From contig JAQFVV010006220.1 in assembly GCA_028023455.1 (NCBI GenBank), positions 10,995,916-11,059,915 on the forward strand: DNA of 64,000 bases. Reading direction: 5' to 3'. Below, in pieces: positions 11,733 to 22,830 of this stretch. This DNA is from Epiperipatus broadwayi (taxonomy: Eukaryota > Onychophora > Udeonychophora > Euonychophora > Peripatidae). Every line of letters starts with the position of its first letter. Position 1 is the stretch's first letter. Position numbers and translations under genes: made by a program. The notes beneath the pieces are model-generated. The model saw nothing but the letters and a program-made list of their open reading frames with translations. It was not told the origin of the DNA and ran no database searches.

Positions 11733-13667
11733 CACAACACATAGTTAAAAAGTCCAGCAGTGCTGTCTGTGAAATAATATATAAATATATTAGAACTCAT
11801 ATTTCAAAATAGTGGTGCTGAATTTTTTAACCATGTGGGGTGATTTGATATTTGAATTTTTATTTCAGTTTAGCATTAGCACTGGGAATATTTTCATATA
11901 TATATTGCACATTTGCTAATCCAAAAAATAATGTTTTCATTATTTTTCATTAATAGACAAATATATATGTCATGATTATAATAATATACGTCTGCACATG
12001 GCTTTAAGTACTCTCTTTTGTAAATTAAATAAATTCATTTTTAGTGAAATGAAAGAAGAAATAATTTACATCGAGATATTAATTGTTTGACATTGCATTG
12101 GTATGTTAGTTTGTTTATGTATTTACAGTATTCGTGTACTATAGAATCAATTATTATTAAAATTAATTTTACTTAACTATCTATGAAGTTGATGTTATTC
12201 TCCACTGTAAACATTACAACTCTTTTTATATACATATATACAGACCAATAATAATGTCTTCATTTATTTCCTGATTATATTGATCTTTTTCCTGAAGACG
12301 ATAGAAGCAAAATAAAGGCTGAGATGATTTGTTTCTTTATGAAATTGGTTATTTTAAATTCAAGATATAAATCTGATATATAATCAAAGATGAATCTGGG
12401 AGAGAATTAAATGGAATATTCAGATAGTTATTTGAAGGTTAAAGTTTTTATAGATGATGATCAAGATGAATGTTTGTTTGCAGTTATCTCTTACTAGGAA
12501 AGTAAGCTATTTGATACCTAATTTTTTCCTTCAAAGTGAACATAATCATCAATAGCGGTAGTATAATATCATCTGTTCTTGTGTATAATTTATTTTTTTA
12601 GCCAATATCTGATTAAGGCATTTTTATGGAGCTGTATCTGGGTCATTACTAATATAATCATTTAGTTTCACTATATAATTACCAATGTATAGCTAAAACT
12701 ATGTGTGCTTTACTGACCCTCTTGTCTTTCTATTATCCATTTTTCAATACCTCTCAGCATCCCATCCATATACATGTAATTAATGTTATAATATGAAAAT
12801 ATTTATGTGTACTAATAGAATATATCTTATAATTTCACAAGTATTAAAAGTTAACTTTTTATCTACAATTAGTTTTGCAGCAATATTAAGTGTATCAATT
12901 TAGAGGTTGTAAAGAAGTAGTGACTGAGTTGGAGATCTGATGAGAAAAAGTGTCAACAACTTTAAAATTCCATTAGAAGAATTTTAAACCAACTCACTTT
13001 TGTTATTTTTGTCAAAATTAAAAAAATTTTGTGGACATTTTGATTATATAAAGAATTAATTTAATGCTAAACAAGATGTATGCAAATGATTGTAAAACTA
13101 TAAATAACTGAAATCCTTGGAAGCTAAACATTGCTTACTAGTTTAAAATTGACTGACATTAATTTTTCAAATAAGTATGTTGGAACACGTTAGCCAACTG
13201 ACTAACCAAAGATGATATGTTCATAAACTTTTTGGTGATAATTGCCAAAAAAAAAGGAGATAAACAAATGATGTTTAATAGACTAATATTAAAAAGATAT
13301 TTTAGCTATAATGTAGCCCACTGCTGCAGTTTTCTCTCCATACTCTTTCACAATGAAATAATGTGAAAGAAATCAATACACTCCAGATTAGTCAACCATT
13401 AATAATAAGATTTTCCCCCACATTTTTTTCCTTGATTTACTATTTAGTAAATATGGGTATAAGTGTAGGCTAACTGATTTAAGAAAACAAACAATAAGAC
13501 ATTGAATTCCAGATTTGGTATGGCAAACAAATAGAAAAAGAGGTTTTTTTAAAAAAAAAAAAAAGAAAAAGAAATAGACATTGTAGAAATTCAATAAAAA
13601 TATCAAAAAACCCACTATCATGTGACTATTGTTTCCCATTAGTTATAAAGAAAAACTACAGTGTTAC
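11434..13667. other. AT-rich spacer with TA tract
   Basis: Contains a TA tract at 11708-11730 and several poly-A/poly-T runs. The only longer frame (minus, 13388-13639) contains a phenylalanine run encoded by poly-A on the plus strand and looks spurious. No gene recognised. Confidence 0.5.
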
Positions 13668-13847
13668 AATAATTTTTATTAGTTATATATTAGACTAGAG
13701 ATTATCTATTTAATGAATAATAATTCTGTAGTATAATTTTTACTACACTATTCTCACACAAGGTCACGACCAATTTCTATCCACTTTTAACACCTTGTGG
13801 AGAGGTGTAATTATAAATATTTGACTGAAGACATGTGAAAAGAATGT

Positions 13848-13905
13848 ATGATCTCAAGATGCACATTTCAGGCTAAACCAGCATTTACAAAGTTTGCAAG
13901 ATCAC
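13848..13905 (-). ncRNA. Hammerhead ribozyme motif, degenerate core
   Basis: On the minus strand the outer stem I strands gtgat/atcat, the stem II hairpin, gaaa, and the short stem III AUG-UG-CAU followed by C (predicted cleavage after AUC) are recognisable. The conserved CUGAUGA has decayed to cuuugua, so the motif should be inactive. It aligns block by block with the copy at 14626-14686. Confidence 0.55.
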
Positions 13906-14315
13906 ATTCTCTTACACATATATTTATCATTGTTCAGTATACATAAATAAAGTATATTACAGTTTAATTGATCATTATTAAACTCCCTGCCCTCACGACT
14001 TTGACAAAAACCTCTTGATGAAAGCATATTAATAATTTTTATTGGTCATGTATTAGACTAGAGATTACTCATTTAATGAACAATAATTCTGCAGTGTAAT
14101 TTTTACTACATCACTCTCATGCAAGGTAGAGAATTGTAGAGGCATGTACTTGTAAACCAATTCCTATCTTGTATGAGAGTGGTGTCTAATGTATGTCTAA
14201 TAGAAATTATTAATATACTTCTATTAAGAAGTTTGTGTCAAAATTGTGAGGGTAGTACATTTAATATTTATCATTTTATATTGTAGTAATTCCCTATCTA
14301 TATATGCTGAACAAT

Positions 14316-14360
14316 GATTGTTGAGTGCTGGTTCAGCACAATATGCACATCTTGACCATA
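14316..14360 (+). ncRNA. Hammerhead ribozyme relic
   Basis: Stem II is perfect (gtgc-tggttca-gcac at 14325-14339), and stem III AUG-CA-CAU plus C and the uuga of stem I follow. However, CUGAUGA has become uuguuga, GAAA has become aaua, and the 5' stem I strand is deleted. It is homologous to the better copy 323 bp downstream. Not expected to cleave. Confidence 0.55.
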
Positions 14361-14625
14361 CATCTTTTTCATGTCTTTGGTCATATGTTTACATCCACAA
14401 GGTATTAAAAAATGGCTAAAAACCAGTTCTTACTTTGCATGAGAGTGGTATTGTAAAAATTATACTACAGAATTATTATTCATTAATGGATAATCTCTAA
14501 TATAATGGGTGATTAATAAAATTGATTAATATACTTCCATCAAGAGATTTGTATCAAGTATTAAGTTTGATACTTATTCATTAAACTATAGTAATTCCTC
14601 ATCTATATATATTGAACAATGATAA

Positions 14626-14686
14626 TGTGATCTGGGACAACTGATGAGTGCTGGTTCATCATGAAATGTGCATTTTGAGAATCATA
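14626..14686 (+). ncRNA. Type I hammerhead ribozyme candidate
   Basis: Core ctgatga at 14641-14647 and gaaa at 14663-14666 are intact. Stem II is g-u, u-a, g-c closed by a 9-nt loop (14648-14662). Stem III is three base pairs with a 2-nt loop (14666-14673). H17 is U14674, so cleavage is predicted between 14674 and 14675. Stem I has an inner helix CAA/UUG (14638-14640 with 14675-14677), an internal loop, and an outer helix UGUGAU/AUCAUA (14626-14631 with 14681-14686). The layout (open stem I, very short stem III, loops in I and II) is that of metazoan type I HHRs from retrozymes and Penelope-like elements. Confidence 0.65.
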
Positions 14687-14800
14687 CATCTTTTTCACAT
14701 GTATTTGGTCCTATGTTTATGATTATGTCCGTCCACAATGTGTTAAAAGTGGATGCGTGAGAGTGATGTAGTGAAAAATGCACTACAGAATTATTATATA

Positions 14801-17800
14801 GTGTTACAAGGTTGTTTTTCATATAGAAATATAAAGTGGGAAAACCAATGCGGCATTAAATTATTTTATAATTAGCCAACATTTTATAATAAATAGTCCT
14901 CGATTGTTAATATTTAAAAATTAGATCAAGACAATTCAGTTACAACTATATGAATTTATCATTTACGCTTGAAAATTATTTTATTTTATCAAAACGAACA
15001 ATTTATTATATTCATTTACTTTATTCAACCAGGGAGATCCTTGGAGACATTATTAAATAAATCAGTTTACCTATATTCTACCTTAAATATTAAAATTTTC
15101 TAAAATAGTTGTTGCAGAATTCCCTCAATGGATAAACTTTAAACAGCTTGGGACCGTGTTATAATACTACTAAGAACAAATTTAAAACTAATCAATTTTT
15201 CCAGACGACTCCAGGCTAAACGAATCTTTCAGTTCAAGACATCGATTTCATCCGGGAACTTAATACGTAATGCCTGGGTTAAAAATTTAGATACTTTTTC
15301 TCTACGAAACACTTGAGGAAAATATTGAATGCATTAAAAACACACATCTGTATGTTTACATACATAACAATATATATATATTTTTAAAGCACTTTCACTT
15401 TTAATTAATAAACAAATTAAAGATAAATACTAATACTGTATATATTAGCATAAGAGGTAAAATATATTATTTATAATTAATGAACACAGCAGTTAAGTAT
15501 GAAAAAGATATGAATTTTCATCGACGGTAATTTGTATTAAGTTCTATTTAATTCTAAATACAAATTAATATACCATCCAACAGATGTATATTTGACAAAA
15601 ATAGCCTTTAAAATGTATGTAAAATGTTATGAGAAAAGCAAATTTTATGAAATGCAAAAAGTTTCTAGGTATTGACATCAAGCAATAGATTCTGGAACAT
15701 TATTAGCGATAAGAATATCCACGCTCTTAGAAAATATTTTATCATCTCATACTGAAAGTTTATTGTAAAGCGATAATATAAAAGTATTTAAAAAAATAAA
15801 AATCCAGTCATGGAATATTATTACTCGGAAGTTCTTAAGAAATTCAAGGACCATAAGTGACAGAAATAGAACCATAATCCATGTTTATGCTAAAGCATGC
15901 AGAATATAAATAAATATAGAGATTTAAAATTAACTATATTTTTAATTCAATAGTTGGCTGATAAAAATAGAATTAACGTTTTTTATATATACCTAAAAGC
16001 TTTCCTTTATTTTCATTATAAAAGAATTGCTGATGTTTTAATTCATCCTTAATCAACTCCATGATATAAGGTGATCATTTTTCTTCCATTGTTTCAAGTG
16101 AAATACTATCATCAGCTAAGCTAAAGATTTATATACCTAATTAATATATTAGAATTTGAAAAATATGTATAGTGGGGAAAAATTGTTTGAATTTTTAATT
16201 AGATATTGAGCTAGGATCTTATAGATTTACAGTTTATAGATATAAGCTTAAAACTGCATTTCTGATTAATTAATATATATTGCAATTATTTATAATCCCA
16301 TAGACATATAAATATATGTAAGATTAAAAATATATATGAAATCAGAAAAACATCACATTATTGTCTAGTTAAATGTACTTTTAAGAGTTTTGGAAAATGA
16401 ACAAAATAATTTAATTTTCATTTGTCGATTTGTTGTAGTGGTGTTTGGTAGCTGAGAGAGCATTGTATTAACTTTAAGACTGATATTTATAACAGTGAAA
16501 ATAAATGTTACAATAAAAATATGTAATCTTAAACGTGTTATTTTTAAAATGATATGAACCTTAAGATTATTTATTATTTGTTTTGAAATTCTAAAATCTC
16601 TTTTGTAAAATTATTGTTTTGTTAATGTATAAAGCTTTTGTATTTCTTTATTTTCAATTCCATACCCTATTTAAGCTATTTAACATTATGTGATGAATAT
16701 AATAATCAGATATTTTCAATTTCAATTCAATAGGTGGCAATTGGTAATTAAGCTAGAACTGTGGGTAATAGGAGTTTGAAAGAGACAGGGCCCAGATATC
16801 AGCAATCACAAATGTAAGTTATCATCATCACAATTCTCTAAAAATGACTGGTGGAGAGTAGTTATAATAATTAATTTTTCCAGGATGTGTAATTATATTA
16901 AGATGTGATTCACATTTAGACATATGAAAGTATAGCTAAGATCATCAACAAATAAATCATACTTGTTGATTCAACATATTAATCTGTTTTAAGATTGCTT
17001 ATCACTTGGACATTTATCATATTTAATATCTGCTTTGATAATCCATAATTTGGAAAGGCATTGAAATATTTAGCTTTCCTAATCTTTTTATCTATTGAAT
17101 GTTATTTAAATATTTAACAGCACTCAATACAAATTCATAGTTTATTCCACTTTAGATGTTATGATTTTATCCAAAATATTTTATTATTTCTTTGAGATAT
17201 AAAATTAATATATTCATTTATAGATCTTTAATCCATAATGCCAGAAATTCTAATTGTATCTTTGATAAAGCAAATTGTTTAACATTTATAACAAAATAAT
17301 TTTCATTGCTTTTGAATCACATTTCATTTCTCTAAATTACAAGTTTATGAGTTGAAATAATTATTAAAGTTTTTCCTTACATAATCAAAGATGAGACCAT
17401 TTACAACATTGAGATGAATATGCATCCATTTTTGTAGTGAAGAAAATAAATATTTTACAATAATTTGAAAATAAACAACAGCTACTTATTTAAAACCCTC
17501 TCATAGGTCTGCATTTTCTGATGTTTTTCTTTGTCTCACACATCAATGTACAATATATAATAAAATGATTATTACTTATCAGAAAATAATAAATTTGACT
17601 TCATTTGATAGATATTTTTGTTTACTACTGAAATAAATTTTAAATGTTCACATTTTGTTTCTGTAAATATTAAAAAAATGAGATTGTAGTCAAAACAAAG
17701 AGTTTACATGTCATCATTTTTAGAAAGATTATTTTCAGTTTTCAAAATCAATGAAATATTTTTTATTTCTTATTATTTTTAAACATCAAAATGAATATTT

Positions 17801-18089
17801 ATTTATTTATCTTATATCTAATGAATTATGCTTTAAAAGTTTAAATGTTTTGAATATTTATTGCAAAATTGTGATATTTTCATACTCATAAGTATAAGTA
17901 GATTGCTTACATAGAAGCTAATCTTCTAAATTGCTTCAGGTCATGTTTACATTCACTGCTAATATAACATTATATTTTTGAAAATAAAGTATTTCAAATC
18001 AAAATAAGTTATTAATAATTTATATTTCTTGATATCTAATAAATATAGTGTAAATTATTTTTTAAAAAATATCTAAAACTGTAATAAAT
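14801..18089. other. AT-rich spacer
   Basis: No recognisable protein domain, RNA gene or clear repeat. Poly-A/T runs and short TA tracts only. Confidence 0.5.
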
Positions 18090-18275
18090 TTGCAAGTAAA
18101 CACATTTTTGGTCATTGGAACTATTTTCTTTAAACAATGTTGTAAAATGCCAAATGTTTTACATCCTTGGCAACAGACAATGGCTGAACATGTCAGGGTG
18201 GGGCTTATGTCTATTATAAGAGTGGGAATGTTGAATTTCATACCTTCTACCATAAATTTTTTAGCAAAAATTTAA
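18090..18275 (+). pseudogene. Possible piggyBac-like transposase scrap
   Basis: A 61-codon plus-strand frame contains HPWQQTMAEHVRVGLMSIIR followed by VGMLNFIPSTINF. The order P..Q.....EH.vGl....GMLNFIP resembles the piggyBac DDE segment around its first catalytic Asp (P-x-Q-x-x-x-VDE-x-MVGFKGR-x-x-x-x-QYIP-x-KP). The Asp is not present and no further piggyBac motifs were found nearby. The patch is visibly richer in G+C than its surroundings, which supports a once-coding origin. It may equally be chance similarity. Confidence 0.2.
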
Positions 18276-20747
18276 TATAATAAAATATACCATTTTACAC
18301 ACATTTTAACATATAATACTTACAAAAAAATTCACCAGGAGGTGAATTGGTCAAAACATGAAATTCTGTAATCCTGACATATAATTGGGTTTTTAAATTT
18401 TATAAATATAATTTTCCAATTATAAACTATTTACCATTATTTTCAATTAAAAAAGTCCAGTGATTTATTGTTGAAATTGTGAGACAGCATTTCCTAAGTC
18501 AATTTGTCCATTTTTCCACTAACAGCTGACTGTAGTATATATATTTCTTGAAATAAAGAATTAATGAATTAATTAATAATGGTTTCTGTTTTATTTGTTG
18601 TTATCTATGTTTTTCCCAGAAAGAAGAGAAGGCATGTGCTTAGCAAAAGCAACTACTTAGCTGTTTAGCCTAGTTAACCATCATATAGATGACAAACAAA
18701 ATAACTATTTAAAAATTTAAACCTGTTTAGATCCTGATTGCAATAAGAATTTCTGATGAAAGTCTGGATTTTCCAAACTTCAGCTTTTATGCTAGTTATC
18801 ACATGGTGTCTCAATTACAGAATAGTCTCTGTCATGCATTGGGGGTTTCTTCATTTGTCAGCAAAATATTGGAAGAGATCATTATGATTACTGCCAGGCA
18901 AAATGTTAAAGTTAAGATTTTTGAATTAAGGCAGTAAAAACTTTAGGAACACCATTCAAAAAATGAAGAAAAAAGAAAATAATTTCAATCTTTAATTGCT
19001 TCACTTTTATTTCCAAGTTTTAAAATAATTTTATAAATATTTATTTAAAATAAAAAAAAATCATAAAACTATAAATTTTTTAGACATTTACTTCAATTAA
19101 TTTTAAATTAACCTTTTAATGAATAGCATTAAATAAGTATTCTAGCAAACTAAATCAATCTTTGCTAAATAAAAATCTAAACATGTGCACATGAATTATA
19201 AAATATAAGAACTATTTATTCTACACATAAATGAATATATAATCTGAATATAATTGCTTTACTTTACAATATTTTAATATTGTAATGTTTGATTTATAAT
19301 TCTATTCTTTATTTCTATACAAAATTGGTTGTTTTATGTGTGAGCATTTCTATCTGTTTATACCATTTGATATCTTTATTCCTTAATAAGAATAACAACA
19401 AAATATAAGCATACATATTTTCTTTATACAAATATAGAAGTCAATCAAAAAAAAATCTGCTTGGAAAGCCATTAAAAATGCTTTATAAAATTATATATTT
19501 TCTTTAAACATTAATATGAGAGACTATTTAAATGTGATAATGATTATATTCTACACTATACAATCAATGACAGCTAGAATATAAATGCTTAACTATAAAA
19601 ATTGAAGCCAATAAATTTTTTACAGTTTTAAACCTATAATAGCTAATTTGCAGTGAAATTGTAAGATTAAAATATATTAAAACAAAGAATTACATGAATA
19701 ACATATATATATATATATTCATGCATATATTGCACTGATCCTTTTGTACTGATCCTTTTCATTAGATCTCCCTTGACATCAATTGGAAGCCATGATTTAG
19801 TCAAAACAACATGAGTATAATAGTAATGTTATATGAACAAACTCAGAAAATATAAAACTTTACATTTATAACACAATTAATTTAAAATTATATAATAACT
19901 ATCTATTGAACTTATAAGTAACCAGATATGAATAAGATAACTTTCATCTCTTGAGTACAAACAAGATTCTACTAGTTTTAAATTGAATGATGCTGCTGAG
20001 AGATGCACTAAGATGAAGAAGTTTCTCTGAAACTGAAGTCTTCATTTCTAGATGATTGTTCAATATTTAAAGAATTTTTAATTGTATTGCTGACAAGTCA
20101 ACACCAACCTCTTATAATCATAGGAACAACATTCTGCAAAATTATTCATCAATCATTTAATATTTCAGAATACTTGAGTCAAAGGCACATTAATTACTGT
20201 GATGAAAGAGTCTACCCATTTCATTTCTTATCATCTCTTTTTACCCCAACTTTGACATACACTTTCATAATGAATTATATCATCTCAAGATACAATCAAA
20301 TAATAATTTTAATGTGATCATTTGTGCTTCAGTATATGTAAGTATATATTTATATGAAGATACTCATGGTGTAAAAATAGCACATTTACCTTTTATGCCC
20401 ACAATCTGAGTTCAAATTCAGGATAAATAAACTTAATTTTTTTATCATATTTGGATTTTTTCCCCCAAATAGCTAGCACATGGCTAATTCACTTAGTCAT
20501 TCAATATCAGTTGTTAAATGGGTACCTAGAAATTTTGAGGTAGAGTGAAAAACAAGAATGATAAATTGTTTAAATTCTATCTATCTAGAAGTTAACAAGG
20601 CTGTGAGTTCTGTCTTTTCTTTCATTGTTTTCCTATGCAATGTTGGAGAGGAGTTTGTTCAATAGTAAAGGCTATTTTACATTTTTACTTGCATATGATT
20701 TGGTATTGTATTAAAATAATTTATTCAGTCTCTTATATATATATATT
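18276..20747. other. AT-rich spacer
   Basis: Nothing recognised. A 76-codon plus-strand frame at 20087-20317 has no recognisable motif and AT-driven composition. Confidence 0.5.
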
Positions 20748-20860
20748 GAAGCAGTCAATCTTAGCTTAAGATTGTGCTTCATGTTTCTACCTACTAACCT
20801 GTGTTCAAACCCCTATTTCCCATCCCGCTCCTTTTTGTCGTGTATATATTTTAATGTTTA
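20748..20860 (+). repeat. tRNA-derived SINE-like unit
   Basis: A box-A-like tagcttaagattg (about 20762) is followed about 45 bp later by a box-B-like tgttcaaacccc (about 20802-20813), the spacing of an internal Pol III promoter. The unit is more GC-rich than its surroundings and is preceded by a TA tract. No second copy was found in the window, so family status is inferred. Confidence 0.35.
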
Positions 20861-22570
20861 TGTTTGAGATGTGCGCCTAAATTATAAAATTTAATGTTTC
20901 AATAACATGTTTTAAAATTATTATTAATTCTTTTTATTAATTATTAGTTCTTTTTTTATTAAAGTATTATAGATGTGGCTCAAATATATACATAGGAGCA
21001 AAACTTACTAACAAAATATTGATGTTTTAAATATTTCTTATATGTCATTTTTAACTTTTCCTTTTTAAATTGCTTGTTTTTCTATTAAACTATATATTTT
21101 TATAAAATCCAATATGGAAGATGCAAGTGTTATTAATTGTCTAACAAAAATTAGGGGCTGGAAGCACTGTTGTTTTAATCTGGGGTAGGTATTTTTTAAT
21201 TAAAGTTTTACTTAAAATAAATGGGATTAAGTAGATTAAAGATTTACTTGTGTTAAAAACATGTTGTCAAATCTATTTCTAATCTGGAAATAGATTTGAA
21301 TTTATTTTTGGACGTTATCTTACAATTGCATCTTCAAAAACAACTGATAAAAGAAAAAGTATAAAATGACTGAATTTTGAATCACAGGGGAGATTAGCTA
21401 CTTTTAGAGAGAGGTATTATAAACATAGTTCATTTTGCTTGAAACTTAAAATGATGTAGCAGTAAATCCACCACTCTTCAGCGGCCTCTGCTGCTACCAT
21501 ATTATCCTGATGCCCTGAAATGAAGAAAGGTCTAAAAGAACTTTAGAATGCTAATAAAAGTTTGCGGTCACCAAGAAGAATTCATTTTGGATCCTCAATT
21601 CGCCATGCACGTGCCATACTTTAAAATGGATTCTTAAAATTGCAAGGTAAATTTCCAAGCCACCACCTAATAGTCAATTTAGTCTAAATAATCTATCAAG
21701 ATCTTTTCTCATGTATTCTTTACCTTTGTTTTTTTTTTGTTTTTTTTTAAATATATATGTAAATTGCTTTTCAATAATTTCTATAAATTTAATCCTATCT
21801 CATGTGCTCTTAACTTTCTTTAACTTCTTTTTAATTTTGGTGCGGTCATTTATTTATTATTTGATTTACATATCTGCTTGCTTATTAATATGTTAATCTA
21901 AAACAATCTGACAAATTGAATTTTCTAAAAATCCTTTCTTCTTTTTAAGTAAGCCTTCATGAATCAAGTTTATTAACATCCTCTTAAAATATAACGTATT
22001 GTTAATTAATACACTCGCCAGATTGTTTTACGTGCCAACATTTTATTTATGTTCTAATATAAAATATATATATTTGTTTAACTCTGTATTTTCTACCCAG
22101 TGAAAATCCAGAACTCAAGCTAATTAACGCTCTGAAACATTGATTTTATAATTATGTATTAAATTCTAAAAAAGTGACAATTGTTTTATATATATAACTG
22201 CTAGTTTTTTTTTTATATACTCTTAAAATATATGCTATGTGTTCCAGTTATTGTAAAATCCATGAAGGTGGAATTGAATTGTTTTAAATAGTGGGAAAGG
22301 GAAGGGGGTGAATCTTAATGTCTCTTTTACTTAATCAAATCTTAACGTATATTTTATTAATTTGAAATCTAAATCTTAATGTTTCTTTTGCTATATAAAA
22401 TCGTCAAGTATATTTTAAGTAAATGAAATGTAAATATTATAATTGCATGGCATATTATAGTATTCAAACAAGGATCATTTATTTTAAAGCTGTAAAATTT
22501 ATTCAATGTTGTTAGAGACATATATCATTACTGCGTTTCTGTCATTTAGCCTATCTTCGTATATATATAT
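20861..22570. other. AT-rich spacer
   Basis: A GC-richer patch at 21460-21680 has no readable domain. The open frame at 21711-21896 is driven by poly-T. Nothing recognised. Confidence 0.5.
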
Positions 22571-22571
22571 A

Positions 22572-22830
22572 TTACGTGCTTCTTAATCTGGGGGTTACGA
22601 CAGGTTCGAACCCATAGATTTCTTCTCATCTTCATATAAAAATGCCTCTAGCGGTGACCCCTAAGTCTGGCACATGCTATGCATATTCTTTCTTTGTATC
22701 AAATGCCTCTGGCGGTGATCCCATAAGTCTGGCACATGCTATGTCCATCCATTTCTTCGTATAAAAAGGCCACTGGCGGTGATCCCCTAAGTTTGGCACA
22801 TGCTATGCCCATCCATTTTGTTTTTCATAC
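22572..22830 (+). repeat. Box-B-containing unit with a 3 x 61-64 bp tandem repeat
   Basis: A canonical tRNA box B (ggttcgaaccc, 22603-22613) is followed by three tandem units starting near 22638, 22700 and 22763. Each contains gcggtga..cc..taagt.tgg and cacatgctatg. The gcggtga landmarks lie at 22651, 22712 and 22776. The units are about 80-90% alike. This could be a tRNA-derived SINE whose body is tandemly repeated, or a minisatellite beside a SINE head. A 62-codon frame across the repeats has no recognisable motif. Confidence 0.5.

Larger units (their letters stand above)
13668..14800. mobile_element. Inverted tandem array of hammerhead-ribozyme monomers
   Basis: The segment is a large imperfect palindrome centred near 14135-14155. 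The right arm contains two plus-oriented monomers and the left arm two minus-oriented ones. Landmarks repeat: actacagaattatt at 14463 and 14781 (about 319 bp apart), gagagtgRt at 14175, 14441 and 14758, and their complements at about 13748 and 14111. Each monomer contains a block around tgctggttcagca that folds as a hammerhead ribozyme (HHR) or its relic, and a shared downstream block catacatctttttcacatg. No protein frame is present. Tandem monomers with type I HHRs are the hallmark of animal retrozymes and some satellite families; the inverted arrangement is the odd part. The outer boundaries are approximate. Confidence 0.7.

Noticed and set aside
13388-13639. 83-codon minus-strand frame
   Set aside because: Depends on a poly-Phe run from a poly-A tract; no recognised motif.
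16080-16115. CTGATGA...GAAA on the minus strand as a hammerhead
   Set aside because: A weak stem II can be drawn, but stem III and stem I do not pair and there is no resemblance to the 61-nt family; chance in AT-rich DNA.
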